This document shows positions 60,069 through 64,000 of a DNA stretch of 64,000 nucleotides, in pieces. Below the pieces are notes generated by a model. It worked only from the letters and a program-made list of their open reading frames with translations, did not search any database and was not told where the DNA came from. Source of the stretch: Adiantum capillus-veneris (lineage: Eukaryota; Streptophyta; Polypodiopsida; Polypodiales; Pteridaceae). Where the stretch lies: positions 4,153,045 through 4,217,044 of the forward strand of contig CM043959.1 in the NCBI GenBank assembly GCA_014529385.2, read 5' to 3'. The position numbers and the translations under genes are program-made. Position 1 is the first letter of the stretch. Every line of letters begins with the position of its first letter.

Positions 60069-60600
60069 TGTAACAAACTTGGACACCCCAAGTCTAGATT
60101 CTACCGCGACACAACAGAGATTCACTTTAAAACAATTCACAAAAGACGACAAGGCCCGGTGTAGTTCTGTGCCAAGAGGTATTGGCCCCAAAAACTGGCT
60201 CCCCTTTCGGTATTTGTTTTTATATCTGTGTGCAAAGTACAAGAGCCCACGGGTGCTCACTCTCAGTCTCTTCGTCCAGATGCCCTGAGGAGCGAGCCCT
60301 TGAGGCTTATTTTTTCTTGCAAGGGATGCCCAAAAGCAGAGCCCCAAAAGCTTTTAAAACTTAAAAGCAAACTGCTCCAAAAGCTGCCAGCACTGATTTC
60401 CGTACAGCTCCGTAAAAAGCAGAAATCCGTACAGTCAGCTGAAAACGCGGAATTCCGCACGCTCAGCCACGTCAGCCTATCAGCACGTTTTGCGGGTCCA
60501 TACACTCCCTGCCACGTCAGCCTGTGAGCGTATTTCCCGCTGGCCTGCCACGTCAGCAGTGCGTGTGTCCGGGGGCCTGCCACGTCACGAGTTTGTGACA
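60069..60600 (-). repeat. G: 5' LTR
   Basis: 532 bp; on minus TGTCACAAACTCGTGACGTGG...TTTGTTACA. U3 carries four GCCACGTCA boxes (on +, at 60466, 60511, 60547, 60579), and the conserved block lies at 60181-60216. It joins element I directly at 60601. Confidence 0.92.
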
Positions 60601-60665
60601 CCTTGATCGGGATTTGCAGGTTGGCTTTGTTCTTTAGTGGCTTGACACGTCAGCAATTTGTGACA
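60601..60665 (-). repeat. I: 3' LTR stub
   Basis: On minus TGTCACAAATTGCTGACGTG... for 65 bp, identical in most positions to 62807-62871. It is then replaced by the LTR end of G. Confidence 0.82.
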
Positions 60666-61792
60666 TCCCCCCTTCTCGAAAGAAATAATCGTCCGCGATT
60701 ACAGCATGTCTGCAAAACAACTCAAGTTAGCTCAAAAATTTTCGAGGTCATCCCAACGGACAATCGGTTTTCTCATTCCAAATCGAAGCTCTTAATTTTC
60801 TGGGTCATTGGTTTCCCAAAAGAATCTCATTCGATAAGGAGTATATCCTTATTCAGATTGGAGCTCTTGATTTCCTAGGTCACTGGCTTCCCAAAATAAT
60901 CTCATCCAATAAGGAATATTTAGTGGTTGGCACATCACAATGCAACACAAATGCTCATATATGCATGTTACAAGACATAGAAACATAAAGCTGCCGATGA
61001 ACGCTCTTCCCACAAATAACCATCTTGATCCGGGCCATGAGCTATTCAATGACTCCCTCATCACTCCTCCCGCAAATAGCCTAAAAAGGTCCTGGCCATG
61101 AGATATAGAGGCCTTTCACAACCAAACGCCCTTAGATCGCAGCCTGTGTCGTTTGGAGGTGCTGAGAGTAACCATTGCTTAGACTTCTTAATACTCATCC
61201 GTAAATAACCATCCCTGTCCAGGCCATGAGTAACAACAACAATACTCACCCCATAAATAACCACAAGGGCTCGGGCCATGAGTAAAAACAACACTTTTCT
61301 ATCATTCAATACTCCCCCCGTAAATAACAACTCAAATCGGCACGAAGACTGGTTTAAAAGAGATACCATCCATTTCAAACAATTTCCAAACAGGATCACC
61401 AAACAATTTCTTAAACAAAGTTCAAACTTTAAAAGTTAACTCGACATCAGTCGAGCTCGAAAATACGACTGGTTTTCCACCTTGAACCCTGCACCAAAAT
61501 TAGCGTTAAGTTTTGTCCATAAGGCTATAGTAGACGGCAGCATGCGTCCACGAATTGTTGAATAGTCGAAACAAGCCTCGACAGACAGTGTTCCTGTGGC
61601 GGTGATGGTAGCCCCAAGATATACCAATCACATTGACCTCCAAGGTTATCAGTTCGAACAAAGAGAGAACCGTTGAGAGATGTTGAGAAATTTCAAGTTT
61701 TAATCTGCTAGGGTTTTCGTGGCAAGCATTTCAGGATACCCCACTCTGCCAGAAGCTGCACTCCAAAGGAAGATATCTAAAGGCATGTAACT
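60666..61792 (-). promoter_or_regulatory. I: long 3' non-coding region with dyad and polypurine tract
   Basis: On minus, AAGGGGGGATG-type purines (60676-60666) abut the LTR. GTAATCG-CGGA-CGATTAT (60702-60685) lies 19 bp before it. The words TCCTCCCGCAAATA, CCATAAATAACCA and related GCCATGAG units recur five times between 61000 and 61330 on +, as a loose repeat of about 60-90 bp. A minus frame at 61627-61436 (ATITATGTLSVEACFDYSTI) is open, but I do not recognise it. Confidence 0.7.
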
Positions 61793-62083
61793 TTAGGCAA
61801 AATTTTTCTTAAAAGCTTGTAAAGTCCTTGGAGTGTGCGGCTTGGTAGCTATAGACATCCACCACTGTATGGCACTATCTCTGAGAAAAACAGCGGCTCG
61901 AAAAAAAAATCTTGGATCCTTCTCTTGCAAGTGATCTTTATGACTTATGCCCTGTAAGATAGAGCGATGAAGACAAGAGCGCTCCCGATACGCGATGAAG
62001 TAAGGGTAGGAGTGACTAATAAGTTCGGAGTCGAGGCACAAATATTCTTTGAAAAAATTTCTAGTAAACTTTGGAAACGCCAC
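61793..62083 (-). pseudogene. I: Gag fragment
   Basis: A 96-codon frame: PKFTRNFFKEYLCLDSELIS, HRSILQGISHKDHLQEKDPR, then FFRAAVFLRDSAIQWWMSIA. The A..FL...A..WW pattern is the retrotransposon gag core. The frame ends after LQAFKKNFA, and no zinc knuckle or protease follows. The start is probably further upstream, near 62130, in another frame. The gag beginning of H (63771-64000) is its nearest relative here. Confidence 0.82.
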
Positions 62084-62141
62084 CTTGCTCTGTCTGCTCT
62101 TTGGTAGGACCAGTATGCTTTAGGAAAAGCACACCCCTAAA

Positions 62142-62154
62142 GCTCTGATACCAC
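62142..62154 (-). other. I: primer-binding site
   Basis: On minus GTGGTATCAGAGC, directly after the LTR end ..CATTACA. Confidence 0.93.
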
Positions 62155-62871
62155 TGTAATGGGGACGGGCACCACGTGCCAACGGAAAAGAACAAACTGA
62201 ACAACTTTAAGCACTTCAAATAACAACTGAATTGAAAGAGATGCACGACACGAGACGGGGAGTGGCGGAGTTCCACCCCAAGAGAGCACTGCTTCAAATG
62301 TTAGTGTCCCTTTCGGTATTTCTTTATTATTGTTGATCCGCAAAGTACAACAGCCGAGGAGCACCTCCTTTGCAATCTGCGTGCTAAAGAGTGCCAGGGA
62401 GGGCCCCAAGGCTCATATTTAAAGGCTCAAAGCCTAAAAGCATCAAATATGAAAAGCTGACCCAAAAAAAAAAACTCTCCTAAAATTTTCGGGTTTTTCC
62501 TAAAATCCCGCCGCGAATTCCGGGATGTCTGTACAGGTGCCATGTCATCCTTTTTTGAGGTTATAAACTTGTGTGACTTCGTTTCGGCCGTGATTTTAGG
62601 GTTTTTAGGCCCCTCGGCCAGTGATCTGTGAGTTGGTCGGGGATTCGTTTTGTTTCTTCTTCTTCTTCTAGGTTTTAGGCCCCTCGATCGGGATCTATTC
62701 CATTGGTCGGAACTTGGTGGGAACTCTTCTTTGAAAAATAGGCCACTCGGCAGGACTTTATAAGTTGGGGAAACATCTTTTGCTTCTTCTTCTTAGGGTT
62801 TAGGCCCCTCAACCGGGATCTGTAGGTTGGCTCTGTTCTTTAGTGGCTTGACACGTCAGCAATTTGTGACA
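62155..62871 (-). repeat. I: 5' LTR
   Basis: 717 bp on minus, TGTCACAAATTGCTGACG...CCCATTACA. GGGGCCTAAA(A/C)CCTA followed by A/G-rich AAGAAGAAG runs occurs three times between 62590 and 62820. The conserved AGAAATACCGAAAGGG block is at 62323-62305. Confidence 0.9.
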
Positions 62872-63150
62872 GCCGCCCTCCGGACTTTGGAGTGCTCAGA
62901 AGAGCGTCCTCGGAAGTATGCAATATCAAACTGTTGGATGAAAGCGAGGACTCTGTGGGCATCCTTGAAGCAAGAAAAAGTATCAAACTTTATTGCTTAC
63001 CTGCCCTGCTTAAAGTCTTTGGGTTTCTTCTTTCTATCCTTGAGAAAATCATACACGTTGGCTCGGTAAATTTGCTTCCTCTTTGCAAACATCGGCTCAT
63101 CGGACTCTGAATTGTCCAAGGAAGAGGAATCCTGGTCGGAACCGTCAAGA
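62872..63150 (-). pseudogene. Element K: chromovirus Gag fragment
   Basis: On minus, DGSDQDSSSLDNSESDEPMF, YRANVYDFLKDRKKKPKDFK, a stop, then IKFDTF and FIQQFDIA..RGRSSEHSKV match the serine run and capsid start of A and B gag. The fragment ends flush with the LTR of I at 62872 and with H at about 63150. It is therefore a relic trapped between two LTRs. Confidence 0.85.
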
Positions 63151-63630
63151 AGAAGAAGTCCTATCAACTTATGGGGACCCCGTCCGATGGGGCCCCAAGA
63201 GACATAAAGGATTAAAATAAAGCAGGACCCACACACACAGAGAAAGACTTGCGCTAATACTGATGACGTGGCAGTTGTACGATCAAAACCCGAAAATTGC
63301 GCTGACATGATGACGTGTTAGGCTTTACGGATTTCGCGTTTTGCACTGACTGCGATACGGATTTCCGTGATTTACGTTGGTAGCTTTTTGGCATTGCTTT
63401 TGAACCAGAAGCTTTTGAGTTTGAAGGCTTTTCATGTAAAACTACTTTTGGGGCCTAGGGCCTTCAAATATGAGGCTAGGGCTCATTCTCTGGCATGCTT
63501 CTTGGAGAAGGTGCAGAGTTTGGAGTACCGGCTTGTACTGTCTTGATGCAATATAAAGAAATACCGAAAGGGGCGCCAAGGTTTGGCGCCAATACTCTTT
63601 GGGGTGGAATTTTGCCACTCCGTGTCGCAT

Positions 63631-63682
<52 letters not shown>

Positions 63683-63750
63683 AGTTCAGTTGTTATCGAA
63701 GTGCTAAAAGTCTTTTAAGTCTATTAGCACGTGGTGCCCGTCTTGTGACA
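63151..63750 (+). repeat. H: 5' LTR (start missing)
   Basis: Ends CCCGTCTTGTGACA before the primer site. It contains TGATGACGTGGCAG (63260), GATGACGTG (63311), TACGGATTT twice, the GAAATACCGAAAGGGGCGCC block at 63558 and a CT microsatellite at 63633-63679. Its left end joins K gag. Confidence 0.85.
63633..63679. repeat. (CT)n microsatellite in H LTR
   Basis: About 23 CT units within the R-U5 part. Element I has only a short CT-poor sequence at the corresponding place. Confidence 0.95.
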
Positions 63751-63762
63751 GTGGTATCAGAG
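63751..63762 (+). other. H: primer-binding site
   Basis: GTGGTATCAGAG directly after the LTR; complement of initiator tRNA-Met. Confidence 0.9.
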
Positions 63763-63770
63763 TATCAGGC

Positions 63771-64000
63771 GTGTGCTTTTCTGAAAGCATACCGGTTCTA
63801 TCAAAGAGCAGACACAGCAAGATCGCACTTCCAAAGTTCATTGGAAATTTAGCTTCGTGCTCCGATCTCGGACTTATTAGCCACTCCCACCCTTACTTCA
63901 TCGCGCATTGGGCGCGCTCTCGTCTTCACCGCTCATGTCTTATAGGGCATGAACCATAAAGATCACTTGCAAGAGAAGGATCCAAGATTTGTTTCGAGCT
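63771..64000 (+). pseudogene. H: Gag start, incomplete
   Basis: The frame 63771-63959 gives LPKFIGNLASCSDLGLISHS and HPYFIAHWARSRLHRSCLIG, matching the first half of the I gag. The I words HKDHLQEKDPRF continue in another frame near 63957-63990 (RSLAREGSKICF and KDHLQEKDPRF). One frame change is therefore already present, and the gene leaves the window. Confidence 0.75.

Larger units (their letters stand above)
54879..60600 (-). mobile_element. Element G: rearranged chromovirus
   Basis: A complete 5' LTR (60069-60600) and a truncated 3' LTR (54879-55133) bracket a minus-strand interior. Order from 5': primer site, remnant leader without capsid, protease, decayed RT, RNase H, integrase finger, part of the integrase core. 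A gag fragment follows out of place, then integrase C-terminus and chromodomain. A gag piece inside integrase, and the lack of gag at its proper site, show the copy is a recombinant. Target-site duplication cannot be tested because the 3' LTR is cut. Confidence 0.88.
60601..62871 (-). mobile_element. Element I: short gag-only LTR element
   Basis: A complete 5' LTR (62155-62871) and a 65-bp stub of the 3' LTR (60601-60665) enclose an interior of only about 1.5 kb: primer site, a gag fragment and a long non-coding 3' part. No protease, RT or integrase sequence was seen. The 3' part matches J, so this structure existed in at least two copies. It would depend on another element for movement. The 3' LTR is cut at the junction with G. 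Confidence 0.83.
63151..64000 (+). mobile_element. Element H: 5' LTR and gag start, runs off the window
   Basis: An LTR whose start is cut (63151-63750) is followed by a tRNA-Met primer site (63751-63762) and a gag beginning. The last 90 bp of the LTR and the gag align with the inverted element I. The remainder lies beyond the window. Confidence 0.85.

Noticed and set aside
1-64000. CRISPR array, bacterial operon, tRNA or rRNA genes
   Set aside because: No regularly spaced repeats with unique spacers, no Shine-Dalgarno-led gene clusters, and no cloverleaf or rRNA words were seen. The tRNA-like words are primer-binding sites.

Overview
The window is nuclear DNA of a land plant, and almost all of it is transposable elements in different states of decay. 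I infer a fern or a relative. The retropepsin-like and zinc-finger relics on the left, and the chromoviruses on the right, read like families I associate with fern genomes, but no search could be run. I saw no convincing host gene (one possible first exon near 24.5 kb), no rRNA or tRNA gene, no CRISPR array and no organellar operon.

Layout, left part. 1-5.5 kb: AT-rich non-coding DNA with decayed repeats. 5.5-15.6 kb: a segmental duplication of about 2.4 and 3.4 kb. Each copy carries a broken retropepsin-like gene (+) fused to a LINE truncated at its 3' end (-). Between the copies lies a decayed zinc-finger/transposase-like gene (+). 15.7-20.9 kb: a degenerate Ty1/copia element (+) with two short LTRs. 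20.9-26.7 kb: an unidentified decayed reading frame, several tandem repeats and the possible exon.

Layout, right part. From 26.7 kb to the end the DNA is stacked LTR retrotransposons, named here A-K. A (29540-36028, -) sits inside the 5' LTR of B (29353-40731, +). B sits inside gag of C (27442-43658, +). C sits inside the 3' untranslated part of D (27246-27441 plus 43659-44536, +). Each of these three insertions has an exact 5-bp target-site duplication: CTGAC, GAGCC and TGGAT. E (-, gag-PR-RT remnant) is split by F (45599-54253, -), a Tat-type Ty3/gypsy element with a second RNase H. G (54879-60600, -) is a rearranged chromovirus. I (60601-62871, -) is a short gag-only element. J (26690-27245, +), K (62872-63150, -) and H (63151 to the window end, +) are fragments.

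How the parts work together. A, B, D and G are related chromovirus families, with gag, an FDGGA-type protease, RT, RNase H, integrase and a C-terminal chromodomain where these survive. All are broken: A lost part of integrase, B lost RT to the integrase core, and G carries a gag fragment inside integrase. Three cis modules recur across otherwise diverged LTR families. The first is an inverted repeat, GTAATCG-N4-CGATTAC, 19-21 bp from the LTR in six elements. The second is iterated TGACGTGGCA boxes in U3. The third is a conserved AGAAATACCGAAAGGGG block within the LTR. These are the least expected signals in the window. No new cellular system was found.
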